From: Paraburkholderia agricolaris
Lineage (GTDB): Bacteria; Pseudomonadota; Gammaproteobacteria; Burkholderiales; Burkholderiaceae
Length of the DNA: 64,000 nucleotides
Assembly: GCF_009455635.1 (NCBI RefSeq)
Contig: NZ_QPER01000001.1
Coordinates: forward strand, 3,968,001 to 4,032,000
Direction of reading: 5' to 3'
The notes under the pieces were generated by a model, which was not told where the DNA came from, did not search any database, and saw nothing but the letters and a program-made list of their open reading frames with translations. This document shows positions 54,669-63,954 of this stretch, one piece after another. The first letter of the stretch is position 1, and each line of letters starts with the position of its first letter. A program made the position numbers and the translations under genes.

Positions 54669-55151
54669 TCAGCGCTTGCGAGAAGGCTTGGGAGGAGAAG
54701 AGGCGCGGCGAAATTCCTCGATCACGTCCTCGAATTCGGAGACGTCTTCGAAGCGCCGGTAGACAGAAGCGAAACGTACGTAAGCAATGGTGTCGAGCGC
54801 ACGCAACTCGTTCATCACGAGTTCGCCGAGGCGCTCGCTGCGCACCTCGCGCTCGCCGCTGCCGAGCAGTTGATATTCGATACGCGCGACAGCCGCATCG
54901 ATCGCGTCCGCTGCGACCGGGCGCTTGCGCAGCGCCAGTTGCATGCTTGCGACGATCTTGCGGCGATCGAATTCCGTGCGGCTGCCATCCTTCTTGACGA
55001 CCGACGGCAACGCCAGCTCGACCCGCTCATACGTCGTAAAACGTTTGTCGCAGGCCGGGCAGCGGCGGCGCCGGCGAATCGTCGCGCCGTCTTCGGATAC
55101 GCGGGAATCCACAACTTGCGTATCGGCGTGACGGCAGAAGGGGCAATGCAT
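54669..55151 (-). CDS. nrdR: Transcriptional repressor NrdR
   Basis: A 160-residue repressor. A zinc ribbon with Cys3, Cys6, Cys31 and Cys34 is followed by an ATP-cone domain ([29 protein letters not shown]). It senses ATP/dATP and represses ribonucleotide reductase genes. It lies six bases after glyA in the same direction, a common Burkholderiales arrangement. The C-terminal Ser/Pro/Lys/Arg tail is slightly longer than usual. Confidence 0.97.
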   Translation of the reverse strand: MHCPFCRHADTQVVDSRVSEDGATIRRRRRCPACDKRFTTYERVELALPSVVKKDGSRTEFDRRKIVASMQLALRKRPVAADAIDAAVARIEYQLLGSGEREVRSERLGELVMNELRALDTIAYVRFASVYRRFEDVSEFEDVIEEFRRASSPPKPSRKR

Positions 55152-55157
55152 GGCGTC

Positions 55158-56405
55158 TTAACGGTAAACCGGGAAGCGCTGGGTCAGCTCAGCGACTTGT
55201 GCACGCACACGTTCGATCGTGGCTGCGTCTTCCGGGTTGTCCAGCACATCGGCGATCAGGTTACCCACCTGCTCCGCTTCCTTGACGCCGAAGCCGCGCG
55301 TGGTCATGGCAGGCGAGCCGAGACGCACGCCGCTCGTAACGAACGGTTTTTCCGGGTCGTTCGGAATCGCGTTCTTGTTGACCGTGATGTGCGCCGCACC
55401 GAGCGCAGCTTCCGCCGCCTTGCCGGTGATCTTCTTCGCGCGCAGATCGACCAGCATCACGTGGCTTTCAGTGCGCCCCGAGACGATGCGCAGACCACGT
55501 TTGACCAACGTTTCAGCCAGCACGCGCGCGTTCTCGACGACTTGTTGCTGATAGGTCTTGAACTCCGGCGACAGTGCTTCCTTGAACGCGACGGCCTTGC
55601 CGGCGATCACGTGCATCAGCGGACCACCTTGAATGCCCGGGAAAATTGCCGAGTTGATCTGCTTTTCGAACTCGGCCTTCATCAGGATCACACCGCCGCG
55701 CGGGCCGCGCAGGCTCTTGTGCGTGGTGGTGGTGACGAAATCGGCGTGCGGCACCGGGTTCGGGTAGACGCCCGCGGCGATCAGGCCGGCATAATGCGCC
55801 ATGTCGACCATGAAATACGCGCCAACCGACTTGGCGATCTTCGACAGGCGTTCGAAATCGATACGCAGCGCGAACGCGGAGGCGCCCGCCACGATCAGCT
55901 TCGGCTTATGTTCCTGAGCCAGCTTCTCAGCGGCTTCGTAGTCGATGTCTTCAGCTTCGTTCAGGCCGTAGCTCACCACGTTGAACCACTTGCCCGACAT
56001 GTTGACCGGCGAACCGTGCGTCAGGTGACCGCCGTGCGCGAGGCTCATGCCCATGATCGTGTCGCCCGGCTTGAGCATGGCGAAGAACACGCCCTGGTTC
56101 GCCTGCGAGCCGGAGTTCGGCTGCACGTTGGCGGCTTCGGCGCCGAACAGTTGCTTGACGCGGTCGATCGCCAGCTGCTCAGCGATGTCGACGTATTCGC
56201 AGCCGCCGTAATAGCGCTTGCCCGGGTACCCTTCGGCGTACTTGTTGGTGAGTTGCGAGCCCTGCGCAGCCATCACGGCCGGGCTCGTGTAGTTTTCCGA
56301 CGCGATCAGTTCGATGTGCTCTTCCTGACGGCGGTTTTCCTGCTGGATGACGCTCCAGAGTTCAGGATCGACGTTGGCGATGGTGCTTTGGGCTCTATCA
56401 AACAT
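55158..56405 (-). CDS. glyA: Serine hydroxymethyltransferase
   Basis: A 415-residue PLP enzyme of normal length: [21 protein letters not shown] at the start, the glycine-rich [24 protein letters not shown], and [15 protein letters not shown] with Schiff-base Lys230. It converts serine and tetrahydrofolate to glycine and methylene-tetrahydrofolate. It is preceded by a leader of about 275 bases from a probable promoter at 56688-56716, and is followed by nrdR. Confidence 0.98.
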   Translation of the reverse strand: MFDRAQSTIANVDPELWSVIQQENRRQEEHIELIASENYTSPAVMAAQGSQLTNKYAEGYPGKRYYGGCEYVDIAEQLAIDRVKQLFGAEAANVQPNSGSQANQGVFFAMLKPGDTIMGMSLAHGGHLTHGSPVNMSGKWFNVVSYGLNEAEDIDYEAAEKLAQEHKPKLIVAGASAFALRIDFERLSKIAKSVGAYFMVDMAHYAGLIAAGVYPNPVPHADFVTTTTHKSLRGPRGGVILMKAEFEKQINSAIFPGIQGGPLMHVIAGKAVAFKEALSPEFKTYQQQVVENARVLAETLVKRGLRIVSGRTESHVMLVDLRAKKITGKAAEAALGAAHITVNKNAIPNDPEKPFVTSGVRLGSPAMTTRGFGVKEAEQVGNLIADVLDNPEDAATIERVRAQVAELTQRFPVYR

Positions 56406-56687
56406 ACGGATTCCGTTGAGTGTGTTCAGGTTGACCGGATCGTGCGCCGAATCTTGCGTAGAGGGTACGCAGCGCTGCTGGCGGCTGGGCCAGCCCTGAC
56501 GTGGCGGATGGAGATTCGCCGCACACGCGAGGCAGGACAGCCACCGTCAGCGCAGATAAATGCGCGCGGATCACAGCTGCCCAGGCGAACGGCAAAACGG
56601 CACCCCGCGCTTCACGGTGGGTTGTTCCACCTTGAATCCGATTGCTTGAACCGGTTCTATCGCCAGTCACGCAGGGATGAGCGCGTT

Positions 56688-56716
56688 AGTTTATTGGAAG
56701 AGGATCGAATAGGCAA
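56688..56716 (-). promoter_or_regulatory. Candidate sigma-70 promoter of glyA
   Basis: On the minus strand, TTGCCT is followed after 17 bases by TAAACT. This would give an untranslated leader of about 275 bases before glyA. I looked in the leader for the conserved cores of the glycine riboswitch and did not find them. Confidence 0.4.
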
Positions 56717-56846
56717 CCGGCTTCCCGCCGCCCCGGCGGGTGCTCGCCAAGCCGGTTGTGGCGCCGCCGCAAGCCGCGCGCCAACGGCCGGTCAAAACGG
56801 ACCCGGAACCCGCTCTGCGTGCCTCCCCCAGCCGTTTGTACGGCTG
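56714..56846. other. Structured part of the glyA / SDR divergent region
   Basis: The gap 56406-56918 is 513 bases. This part has a nested hairpin: CAACCGGCTT (56714) pairs with AAGCCGGTTG (56749), enclosing CCCGCC/GGCGGG. A second hairpin follows: CAGCCGT-TTGT-ACGGCTG (56829-56846). Neither is followed by a T-run. The function is unknown; the structures lie upstream of both genes. Confidence 0.45.
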
Positions 56847-56918
56847 GTTCATCCTTGCCGCAGCGCCGCATTGGAAGTAGGCTTGGGACCTTTCTCCTCT
56901 ACCAGCCAGGAAACTGCA

Positions 56919-57665
56919 ATGATCGTGTTCGTCACCGGAGCGTCCGCGGGATTCGGCGCCGCTATCGCCCGAGCTTTCGTCAAGGGCGGCCACCGCGTCG
57001 TCGCCACCGCGCGCCGTAAAGACCGCCTGCAGGCACTCGCCGACGAACTCGGCGACGCCCTTCTGCCGTACGAGCTCGACGTGCGCGATCGCGCCGCCGT
57101 CGAGGCGGTGCCGGCCTCCCTGCCGGCCGACTTCGCGGCGCTCGACGTGCTCGTCAATAACGCCGGCCTCGCACTCGGCATCGAACCGGCGCAAAAGGCG
57201 AGCCTCGACGAATGGAACACCATGATCGAGACCAACTGCACGGGCCTCGTGCAGATCACGCACGCGCTCCTGCCCGGCATGGTGGAGCGCAACCGTGGCC
57301 ACATTTTGAATCTGGGTTCGGCGGCGGGAAGCTGGCCGTACGCGGGTGGCAACGTCTATGGCGCCACCAAGGCATTCGTGCACCAGTTCAGCCTGAATCT
57401 GCGGGCCGATCTGGCCGGCACGGCATTACGCGTGACCAACATCGAGCCGGGCCTGTGCGGCGGCACCGAGTTTTCGAACGTGCGTTTTCGTGGAAACGAC
57501 GAAAAAGCAGCCAAAATGTACGAAAACGTACAACCGCTGACGCCCGAGGACATCGCCGACTCGATCTATTGGGTCGCCACCCGGCCTGCACACGTCAACG
57601 TCAACACGATCGAGCTGATGCCGGTGGCCCAATCGTTCTCCGCTTTGTCGGTACAGCGCGGCTGA
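56919..57665 (+). CDS. ydfG: YdfG-type NADP-dependent 3-hydroxy acid dehydrogenase (SDR)
   Basis: A 248-residue SDR. TGASAGFG is at 6-13, Arg32-Arg33 after strand 2 indicate NADP, NNAG is at 80-83, and the triad is Ser134, Tyr147 and Lys151. The closing EPGLCGGTEFSNVRFRGNDEKAAKMYE and PAHVNVNTIELMPVAQSF are specific for YdfG (serine/3-hydroxy acid dehydrogenase). It oxidises serine, 3-hydroxypropionate-like acids, or reduces malonic semialdehyde. CCAGGAAACTGCA precedes the ATG. Confidence 0.93.
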   Translation: MIVFVTGASAGFGAAIARAFVKGGHRVVATARRKDRLQALADELGDALLPYELDVRDRAAVEAVPASLPADFAALDVLVNNAGLALGIEPAQKASLDEWNTMIETNCTGLVQITHALLPGMVERNRGHILNLGSAAGSWPYAGGNVYGATKAFVHQFSLNLRADLAGTALRVTNIEPGLCGGTEFSNVRFRGNDEKAAKMYENVQPLTPEDIADSIYWVATRPAHVNVNTIELMPVAQSFSALSVQRG

Positions 57666-57731
57666 AATCCCGGCTGAGGCCCGCCGGGCGGGGCGCACAT
57701 CTTGATACAGACCTCGGGGTGTGCGTTCCGG

Positions 57732-57737
57732 TAAAAT
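57732..57737 (+). promoter_or_regulatory. Probable -10 box (TAAAAT) of the ybgC-tol-pal operon
   Basis: TAAAAT, preceded by CCGG, sits 14 bases before the chosen ybgC start. A good -35 at the right distance is not clear (TTGATA at 57702 is 24 bases away). If active, the transcript would start almost at the ATG, which would explain the lack of a ribosome site. Confidence 0.4.
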
Positions 57738-57750
57738 GCGCCGCATGAAT

Positions 57751-58215
57751 ATGTCGACCAGCCAGCCCGGCACGGAAATCGGCTTCACGTGGCCAATCCG
57801 CGTGTACTACGAAGATACCGACGCCGGCGGCATCGTGTTTTACGCGAACTACCTGAAATTTTTTGAGCGGGCGCGCACCGAATGGCTGCGCGCGTGCGGC
57901 GTCGACCAGAACCGGCTTGCCGACGAAGCGAACGCGATCTTCATCGTCCGCAGTACTGCAATCGACTATCGGGCACCGGCCCGGCTCGACGATGTCGTCA
58001 AGGTGGTAAGCCGAATCGAGCGTCTCGGCCGCGCCTCCGTCGATTTTGCGCAGGAAGCGTGGCGCGACGATACGCTGCTTGCCAGTGGCGCGATCCGGGT
58101 CGGCTGCGTCGAGCGTATTGCGCTGCGGCCGACCGCGATTCCTGCACCGGTTCTCGCTGCTTTGCGGCGCGGGCCAAGCGTGAACGGTGGCGGTATGTCA
58201 ACGGACAACGACTGA
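57751..58215 (+). CDS. ybgC: Tol-Pal-associated acyl-CoA thioesterase
   Basis: About 154 residues, a hot-dog fold thioesterase. VYYEDTDAGGIVFYANYLKFFERARTEWLR is the YbgC signature with the catalytic Asp, and RSTAIDYRAPARLDDVVKV the second block. It hydrolyses acyl-CoA or acyl-ACP and heads the tol-pal operon in most proteobacteria. The start is uncertain: ATGs at 57736, 57745 and 57751 are in frame; the last matches the family best. The C-terminal Gly/Met/Ser tail is slightly extended. Confidence 0.93.
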   Translation: MSTSQPGTEIGFTWPIRVYYEDTDAGGIVFYANYLKFFERARTEWLRACGVDQNRLADEANAIFIVRSTAIDYRAPARLDDVVKVVSRIERLGRASVDFAQEAWRDDTLLASGAIRVGCVERIALRPTAIPAPVLAALRRGPSVNGGGMSTDND

Positions 58216-58370
58216 ACCCCGTTGTTACGGGGCCAGTGAACTCATATCGATCAAGCAACACAAAGCATGGTTCGGCTTGCAATATCGCCGATGCTTCCGT
58301 TTTGCTCACGGCAAGCTTCGAGTGACCTTGCAGCCGGACGCCCCCTTCCGGGACGTTAAAACGAACCTTT

Positions 58371-59048
58371 ATGAACACTACACAAGATCTGTCGATCGTT
58401 TCTCTCGTACTTAATGCGAGCCTTCTGGCACAGGCCGTCATGGCCCTGCTGCTTCTGCTGTCGCTGCTGTCGTGGACTTTCATCTTCCGCAAGTGGTTTG
58501 CGATCCGCCGGGCCCGCGCGCAAACTGAACGCTTCGAACGCGACTTCTGGTCGGGCGGCGACCTGCAGGCGCTCTATCAGAGCGCAGCGAACAACCGCCA
58601 CACGATCGGCGCGCTGGAACGGATTTTCGAATCCGGCATGCGCGAATTCCTGAAGGGCAAGGAAAAGCGCCTGAACGATTCAGGAGCGATTCTCGACGGC
58701 GCGCGCCGCGCCATGCGCGCCGCGTTCCAACGCGAAATGGACGTGCTCGAGGCAAATCTGGCGTTTCTCGCGTCGGTTGGCTCGGTCAGCCCGTATATCG
58801 GTCTGTTCGGTACGGTGTGGGGGATCATGAATGCATTCCGCGGCCTCGCCAACGTGCAGCAGGCTACGCTTGCGAACGTGGCTCCTGGCATCGCCGAAGC
58901 GCTGACTGCCACCGCAATCGGCCTGTTCGCCGCGATTCCGGCCGTGGTCGCCTACAACCGCTACGCGCACGACATCGACCGTCTGGCGATCCGCTTCGAG
59001 ACCTTCATCGAAGAATTCTCGAACATCCTGCAGCGTCAGGCACAGTAA
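58371..59048 (+). CDS. tolQ: Tol-Pal system proton channel subunit TolQ
   Basis: A 225-residue inner-membrane protein with three helices (about 15-37, 128-155 and 165-190). It has LDGARRAMRAAFQREMDVLEANLAFLASVGSVSPYIGLFGTVWGIMNAF and NVAPGIAEALTATAIGLFAAIPAVVAYNRY, the ExbB/TolQ/MotA channel signature with its conserved Thr residues. With TolR it converts the proton gradient to force on TolA for outer-membrane constriction. There is a 155-base gap after ybgC. Confidence 0.97.
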   Translation: MNTTQDLSIVSLVLNASLLAQAVMALLLLLSLLSWTFIFRKWFAIRRARAQTERFERDFWSGGDLQALYQSAANNRHTIGALERIFESGMREFLKGKEKRLNDSGAILDGARRAMRAAFQREMDVLEANLAFLASVGSVSPYIGLFGTVWGIMNAFRGLANVQQATLANVAPGIAEALTATAIGLFAAIPAVVAYNRYAHDIDRLAIRFETFIEEFSNILQRQAQ

Positions 59049-59058
59049 GGAGTCCACG

Positions 59059-59502
59059 ATGGCAGGCTCTTCCTCAAGCATGCGCGGCTCGCGTCAGCGC
59101 CGCGCCATGGCCGACATCAATGTCGTGCCATACATCGACGTGATGCTCGTGTTGCTCGTGATCTTCATGGTGACCGCGCCGCTCGTCGCCCCGTCGATCG
59201 TCAATCTGCCGACCGTCGGCGGCGCCGCGCCCCAGCAGCAAACGCCGCCCGTGATCGTGAACATTCGCGCGGACGGCAATATGAGCGTCAAATACAAGGA
59301 CGACGCCGGCGCACAGCAGCAGGAAGACATGAGCAAGGCCGATCTGCACGGCTTTATCGCCGATCGCGCGCAATCGCACCCCGACCAGCCGGTCGTGATC
59401 GCCGCCGACAAGACCGTGAAGTACGAAGTCGTGATGAATGTGATGTCCGATCTGAAGGCTCAGGGCGTCAAGCGCGTTGGATTGCTCGTCAAATCGCAAT
59501 GA
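59059..59502 (+). CDS. tolR: Tol-Pal system protein TolR
   Basis: A 147-residue protein with one N-terminal helix (VVPYIDVMLVLLVIFMVTAPLV) containing the conserved protonatable Asp, and a periplasmic ExbD/TolR domain (ADKTVKYEVVMNVMSDLKAQGVKRVGLL). AAGGAG precedes the ATG. Its stop overlaps the tolA start by four bases. Confidence 0.97.
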   Translation: MAGSSSSMRGSRQRRAMADINVVPYIDVMLVLLVIFMVTAPLVAPSIVNLPTVGGAAPQQQTPPVIVNIRADGNMSVKYKDDAGAQQQEDMSKADLHGFIADRAQSHPDQPVVIAADKTVKYEVVMNVMSDLKAQGVKRVGLLVKSQ

Positions 59503-60506
59503 TCCGCAAGAATTCCGAATACCCGCTCCAGCCACCGCGTGAACGCGGCACCGGGCGAGCCTTTGCGTTCGCGCTGGTGATGCATGCGCTGCTCGGATTC
59601 TTCCTGTACCACGGCATTCAGTGGCAAAACAGCACGCCGGCCGGCGCGGAAGCCGAGTTGTGGACCGAGGTGCCCGACACGGCCATCCCTCGCCCGCCTC
59701 CTCCGCCGCCCGTGCCGGTAGCCCCCGCCCCGCCACTGCCGGACGAACAGGCCGACATCGCGCTGCAGGAAAAGAAACGCCAGCAGCAGGAAGCGGCCCG
59801 TCAGGCGCAACTGGCCGAGCAGCAGCGCCTGCAGAAGCTGCAAGCCCAGCAGGAAGCCGAGGCGAAGCGCCAGCAGCAACTGGCGGCCGATCAGGCCGCG
59901 CAGCTCGCCGCGCAAAAAGCAGCGGCAGCCAAACAGAAACAGTTGCAACAACAGCAACAGCAGCAGGCCGATAAACTGAAGCAGCAGCAATTGGCCGACC
60001 AGCAAAAGCAGCAGCAGGCCGAGCAGCAGAAACAGGCCGAAGCGGAAGCGCAGAAGAAGGCTGATGCGCAGAAAGCGGCGAAGGCCAAGGCGCAAGCCGA
60101 TGCTGCGGCGCAAGCGAAGAAGCTGGACACGGAACGTCGTGCGCGGCTTGCCCAGATGCAAGGTTTGGCGGGCGGCGAAGGCTCGTCCGGCAATGGGCTG
60201 GCCAAGAGCGGCACGGGTAGCGGCTCGGGTGGCACCGCGACTTCGCCGGGTTATGCGGATAAGGTGCGCCGTGTGGTGCGTCCGAACATCTCGTGGGGCG
60301 GTGAAACGGAAGGTCTGGAGACCGTCATTTCCGTGCGCTGCTCGCCGACAGGCACGTTGCTGGACGCGCAGATCTCGCGCAGCAGCGGCAATGCGGCATG
60401 GGACGACGCGGCACTCCGGGCCGTCCAGCGTTCTAATCCGATGCCTCAGGATATCGACGGGAAAACGCCGACCAGCTTCAAGATTACGTTGCGCCCGGCA
60501 GGTTGA
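59499..60506 (+). CDS. tolA: Tol-Pal system protein TolA
   Basis: 335 residues. One helix at about 21-38 is followed by a proline-rich hinge (RPPPPPPVPVAPAPP), then a long Gln/Ala/Lys coiled rod at about 85-215. The C-terminal domain starts near GYADKVRRVVRPNISWGGE and ends with DGKTPTSFKITLRPAG. It spans the periplasm and links TolQR to TolB/Pal. The rod is notably glutamine-rich (runs of QQQQQ), a low-complexity region liable to length change. Confidence 0.95.
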   Translation: MIRKNSEYPLQPPRERGTGRAFAFALVMHALLGFFLYHGIQWQNSTPAGAEAELWTEVPDTAIPRPPPPPPVPVAPAPPLPDEQADIALQEKKRQQQEAARQAQLAEQQRLQKLQAQQEAEAKRQQQLAADQAAQLAAQKAAAAKQKQLQQQQQQQADKLKQQQLADQQKQQQAEQQKQAEAEAQKKADAQKAAKAKAQADAAAQAKKLDTERRARLAQMQGLAGGEGSSGNGLAKSGTGSGSGGTATSPGYADKVRRVVRPNISWGGETEGLETVISVRCSPTGTLLDAQISRSSGNAAWDDAALRAVQRSNPMPQDIDGKTPTSFKITLRPAG

Positions 60507-60644
60507 TAGCAGCAATTTGCAGTCAGTTGACCGCAGAGTCCGCGCCCCGCCCGGCGCGGCGTGCCCGGGAACGAATTAGTTGTTTTCGGGTCTCTCTGCT
60601 GTCATGAAGTGTTAGTAAAACCGTTTTTGGGGAAACCATTCAGC

Positions 60645-61937
60645 ATGAGTTTGATGACCAAGCTAGGCCTGCGGACACTTGTAGCGTCGTGCCTGATCGC
60701 CGTCGGCGGCGCCGCCAATGCCCAGCTCAACGTCCTCGTGACGGGCGTCGGGTCCACCCAGTTTCCGATCGCAACGGCGAATTTCGCCAATGAAGCGAAC
60801 TCGCCGCAGCAGGTCAGCACGATCGTGCGTCAGGATCTGCAACGCAGCGGGAAATTCACGAATATCGACGCGGGCAGCACGCCGGTTGCGGAAACCGATT
60901 CCGTCGACCTCGGCAGCTGGAAAGCCAAGGGCGCCAATGCGTTCGTCTCGGGCAGCGTGAACCGTTTGCCGAATGGCCAGTATGAAGTGCGTTTTAAACT
61001 GTACGACACCGTGAAGGGCGAAAGCCTTGGCGGCCTCGTGCTGGTGAGCCCGGAAAGCGGCTTGCGCATGAGCGCGCACAAAGTCGCGGACTATATCTAC
61101 GCGAAGCTGATGGGTAGCCGCGGCGTGTTCGCCACGCGCTTGTCGTATGTCATCAAGACCGGCGGCCGTTATCAGTTGCAGATTTCCGATTCGGACGGCC
61201 AGGACGCGCACATCGCGTTGTCGAGCCCCGAGCCGATCATCTCGCCCGCATGGTCGCCTGACGGCACCAAGGTCGCTTACGTTTCGTTCGAAAAGAAGAA
61301 GCCCATTGTCTACATCCACGATCTGCCTACGGGCCGTCGCGTGATCGTATCGGACCAGAAGGGTAACAACAGTGCGCCGGCGTGGTCGCCGGATGGCCGC
61401 ACGCTGGCCGTCGCGCTCTCGCGCACCGGCAACACGCAGATTTTCGCCGTCAATGCGGACGGCAGCGGCTTGCGGCGCCTAACGCAAGGCAGCTCGATCG
61501 ACACTGAACCGTGCTTCTCTCCTGACGGCCAGTCGATCTACTTCACCAGCGACCGTGGCGGTCAGCCGCAGATCTACAAGATGTCGGCTCAGGGCGAGAG
61601 CGCCGGCGCCGCACAACGGGTAACGTTCACGGGCAACTACAACACCAGCCCGCGCGTGAGCCCGGACGGCAAGCAGCTCGCCTATATCTCGCGCGTCGGC
61701 GGCGGGTTCAAGCTCTATCTCCAGGACCTGCAAGGCAATACGGCCACGGGCCTGACGGACACCACACATGACGAATCGCCGAGCTTTGCGGCGAACGGTC
61801 AGTACATTCTTTACGCCACACAGGTGAACGGCCGTGGCGTGTTGGCCGCAGTATCGACCGACGGTCGCACTCGGCAGGTCCTGTCCGTTCAGGGTGGCAG
61901 CGTACGCGAGCCATCCTGGGGCCCGTTTATGCAGTAA
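60645..61937 (+). CDS. tolB: Tol-Pal system periplasmic protein TolB
   Basis: A 430-residue exported protein. The signal peptide is cut near GAANAQLN. The N-terminal TolB domain is followed by a six-bladed WD40-like propeller (repeats such as [38 protein letters not shown] and [19 protein letters not shown]). It binds Pal and TolA. ATG 60645 is chosen because the signal peptide starts there; the frame is open from 60561. Confidence 0.97.
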   Translation: MSLMTKLGLRTLVASCLIAVGGAANAQLNVLVTGVGSTQFPIATANFANEANSPQQVSTIVRQDLQRSGKFTNIDAGSTPVAETDSVDLGSWKAKGANAFVSGSVNRLPNGQYEVRFKLYDTVKGESLGGLVLVSPESGLRMSAHKVADYIYAKLMGSRGVFATRLSYVIKTGGRYQLQISDSDGQDAHIALSSPEPIISPAWSPDGTKVAYVSFEKKKPIVYIHDLPTGRRVIVSDQKGNNSAPAWSPDGRTLAVALSRTGNTQIFAVNADGSGLRRLTQGSSIDTEPCFSPDGQSIYFTSDRGGQPQIYKMSAQGESAGAAQRVTFTGNYNTSPRVSPDGKQLAYISRVGGGFKLYLQDLQGNTATGLTDTTHDESPSFAANGQYILYATQVNGRGVLAAVSTDGRTRQVLSVQGGSVREPSWGPFMQ

Positions 61938-61969
61938 CGTTGATGCAATAACACAAGGAGAGTAACAAA

Positions 61970-62479
61970 ATGATGTCTAAACTTCGTTTCGCATTTGCCG
62001 TATTGATGGTCGGTGCGCTGGCCGCATGTCACTCGGGCGTCAAGCTCGACGAAAACGCTAACAAGGGTGGCGCAGTTTCGACGCAACCGAATCCGACCGA
62101 TGTCGCTCAGGTCAACGTCGATCCGCTGAACGATCCGAACAGCCCGCTCGCCAAGCGCAGCATCTACTTCGACTTCGACAGCTACTCGGTCAAGGACGAC
62201 TACCAATCGCTGCTGCAACAACACGCGCAATACCTGAAGAGCCATCCGCAACGTCACGTCCTGATCCAGGGCAACACCGACGAACGCGGCACCAGCGAAT
62301 ACAACCTGGCACTCGGCCAGAAGCGTGCTGAAGCTGTGCGCCGTTCGCTGTCGCTGATGGGCGTCGCAGACTCGCAAATGGAAGCCGTGAGCCTCGGCAA
62401 GGAAAAGCCGCAAGCAACCGGTCATGACGAATCGTCGTGGGCACAAAACCGCCGCGCCGACCTCGTGTACCAACAGTAA
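61970..62479 (+). CDS. pal: Peptidoglycan-associated lipoprotein Pal
   Basis: A 169-residue outer-membrane lipoprotein. The lipobox is LAAC with Cys20, a short linker follows, and the OmpA-like domain has IYFDFDSYSVKDDYQSLLQQHAQYL and GNTDERGTSEYNLALGQKRAEAV, which binds peptidoglycan. AAGGAG lies before the tandem ATGATG start. It is 32 bases after tolB. Confidence 0.98.
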   Translation: MMSKLRFAFAVLMVGALAACHSGVKLDENANKGGAVSTQPNPTDVAQVNVDPLNDPNSPLAKRSIYFDFDSYSVKDDYQSLLQQHAQYLKSHPQRHVLIQGNTDERGTSEYNLALGQKRAEAVRRSLSLMGVADSQMEAVSLGKEKPQATGHDESSWAQNRRADLVYQQ

Positions 62480-62489
62480 GTAACGGGTG

Positions 62490-63248
62490 ATGAGCCGAAT
62501 GACGCATCGTTTCTCCTGGCTGCGGTTTGCCGCAGCGGCCTGCGTCGCGGGCACGGCCTTTGTGGCTGTGCCCGCGCATGCGGGCATCTTCGACGACGAT
62601 CAGGCCCGTCAGGCCATTCTCGATCTGCGTTCGAAGACCGATAGCCTGTCGAGCCAACTGTCGGCCGCACAGCGCACGATTCTCGATCAGTCCAACCGTC
62701 TCGATCAGCTGAATCAGCAAGTCGCGACGTTGCGTGGGCAGAACGAGGATATGGGCAACCAGCTCGCCACGCTGCAAAAACAGCAGAAGGACTACTACAC
62801 CGATCTGGACACGCGGCTGAAGAAATTCGAGCCGCAGCAACAGACGGTGGACGGCGTCCAGGGCGAGGTGCAGCCGGGTGAAACCGATTCGTTCAATGCG
62901 GCTTCACAGCAGTTCCGCAACGGCGACTTCAAGAATGCGGCGGCGTCGTTCCGCAGCTTCATCTCCAAGTATCCGAATAGCCCCTACCAGCCGACCGCGC
63001 AGTACTGGCTCGGCAACGCGCTGTATGCGCTGCGTGACTACAAGGGCTCGACGGCGACCTGGCAAGGTGTGGTGAAGAACTACCCGCAGCATCCGCGTGC
63101 GCCGGAAGCGCTGCTCGCGATTGCGAACAATCAGCTTGAGCAAGGTCAGAAGGCTGCGGCCAAAAAGACGCTTGAGCAGATCGTCGCGCAGTACAGCGGC
63201 TCGGACGTCGCGCAGTCGGCTCAGAGCAAGCTGTCGCAGATCAAGTAG
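62490..63248 (+). CDS. cpoB: Cell division coordinator CpoB (YbgF)
   Basis: 252 residues. The signal peptide ends AVPAHAG. A trimerising coiled coil lies at about 30-100 (RSKTDSLSSQLSAAQRTILDQSNRLDQLNQQV), and C-terminal TPR repeats follow from about 130 (FNAASQQFRNGDFKNAAASFRSFISKYPNSPYQPTAQYWLGNALYALRDY). It links Tol-Pal to PBP1B during division. ATG 62490 is used; an in-frame GTG one codon earlier and an ATG at 62499 are alternatives. Confidence 0.95.
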   Translation: MSRMTHRFSWLRFAAAACVAGTAFVAVPAHAGIFDDDQARQAILDLRSKTDSLSSQLSAAQRTILDQSNRLDQLNQQVATLRGQNEDMGNQLATLQKQQKDYYTDLDTRLKKFEPQQQTVDGVQGEVQPGETDSFNAASQQFRNGDFKNAAASFRSFISKYPNSPYQPTAQYWLGNALYALRDYKGSTATWQGVVKNYPQHPRAPEALLAIANNQLEQGQKAAAKKTLEQIVAQYSGSDVAQSAQSKLSQIK

Positions 63249-63329
63249 TCGCGCAAGGTTGGTGCAGTTGATGTAACGCGCAGTGGCTGCGCCGTCTCCA
63301 AATTAACGGCCACGCGCGCCTCTCGCCGG

Positions 63330-63360
63330 AAAGCCCGGGGTAGCAATACCCCGGGCTTTT
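63330..63360 (+). terminator. Terminator of the tol-pal operon
   Basis: A perfect 13-bp stem (AAAGCCCGGGGTA with TACCCCGGGCTTT) with a GCAA tetraloop and a short T-run, 82 bases after the cpoB stop. Confidence 0.92.
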
Positions 63361-63400
63361 CACTATCTGAAGTGCGGATAGCCCAACTAACCACCATGGG

Positions 63401-63430
63401 TTGACAGCCCACGGGGGCTATCGCTATAAT
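63401..63430 (+). promoter_or_regulatory. Consensus sigma-70 promoter of tRNA-Lys
   Basis: Perfect TTGACA (63401) and TATAAT (63425) boxes are separated by 18 bases, 14 bases before the tRNA. Confidence 0.9.
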
Positions 63431-63444
63431 CTCGCTTCTCTTTT

Positions 63445-63520
63445 GGGTCGTTAGCTCAGCTGGTAGAGCAGCGGACTTTTAATCCGTTGGTCACAGGTTC
63501 GAATCCCGTACGGCCTACCA
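63445..63520 (+). tRNA. tRNA-Lys (anticodon UUU)
   Basis: A 76-base tRNA with encoded CCA. The acceptor GGGTCGT pairs with ACGGCCT (with G-U pairs), the D-loop is AGCTCAGCTGGTAGAGC, the anticodon arm is GCGGA-CTTTTAA-TCCGT, and the T-arm contains GGTTCGAATCC. It has its own consensus promoter and terminator. Confidence 0.97.
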
Positions 63521-63528
63521 AAAGATTC

Positions 63529-63557
63529 AAGGGCTTAGCTTCGGCTAAGCCCTTTTT
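63529..63557 (+). terminator. Terminator after tRNA-Lys
   Basis: An 11-bp stem (AAGGGCTTAGC with GCTAAGCCCTT) with a TTCG tetraloop, followed by TTTC. Confidence 0.92.
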
Positions 63558-63558
63558 C

Positions 63559-63590
63559 TTGCTCCGCAAAATCACACTTGCTCCGCAAAA
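63559..63590. repeat. Two direct copies of TTGCTCCGCAAAA
   Basis: The 13-bp unit starts at 63559 and 63578 (19-base period), between the tRNA terminator and the end of the small minus-strand gene. TTGC-TCC-GCAA is itself palindromic. It is a possible regulator or recombination site; no partner copy is visible in the window. Confidence 0.5.
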
Positions 63591-63609
63591 AAGAACGTTT
63601 CGCGCTCTC

Positions 63610-63954
63610 TCAAACGTTTCTGCTCCAGACGAAATCCACCTCGACGCGGTCGTACGGAAACACAACGCACCCGTGCGAATCCTCGTCAACAATGCCACGC
63701 TCCACGAGCAACTTGAAATCGGCACAGACTTCTTTCAGCGAACGACCAACCAGCTCCTGAACGTCTACGACCAGCATTGCACCCCGGCCGGCCAGCATAG
63801 TCAAAATCTCCCAGCGGTCAGGCGTCAACGTCTCCAACAAAGCCGCCGCCGATTCAAAACTTATAAATTCGCCCTGGGTATTACCCTTCAGCGCGGACAC
63901 GAACCGCGAGTCAAACGCTTCACGCGGTTCCACAACGATTTTCACAGTACGCAT
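63610..63954 (-). CDS. Winged-helix DNA-binding protein, possible antitoxin (HVO_A0114-like)
   Basis: A 114-residue protein. The N-terminal MRTVKIVVEPREAF strand is followed by a helical segment and a winged helix-turn-helix at about 45-105 (TPDRWEILTMLAGRGAMLVVDVQELVGRSLKEVCADFKLLVERGIVD). The pattern fits the HVO_A0114 group of small DNA-binding proteins, often the antitoxin-like half of two-gene modules. GGGGAGG precedes the ATG. The codon just before the ATG is a TAG that ends an upstream frame, so it is the second gene of a pair. The G+C content is lower than in neighbouring genes. Confidence 0.6.
   Translation of the reverse strand: MRTVKIVVEPREAFDSRFVSALKGNTQGEFISFESAAALLETLTPDRWEILTMLAGRGAMLVVDVQELVGRSLKEVCADFKLLVERGIVDEDSHGCVVFPYDRVEVDFVWSRNV

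Noticed and set aside
56406..56680. Glycine riboswitch in the glyA leader
   Set aside because: The conserved tandem aptamer cores could not be found on reading the leader.
54597..56918. A very long plus-strand open frame through nrdR and glyA, joined to the YdfG-type SDR
   Set aside because: It is antisense to two certain genes and has Arg/His-rich, low-complexity content typical of antisense frames in high-GC DNA. Only the part from 56919 is a real gene.
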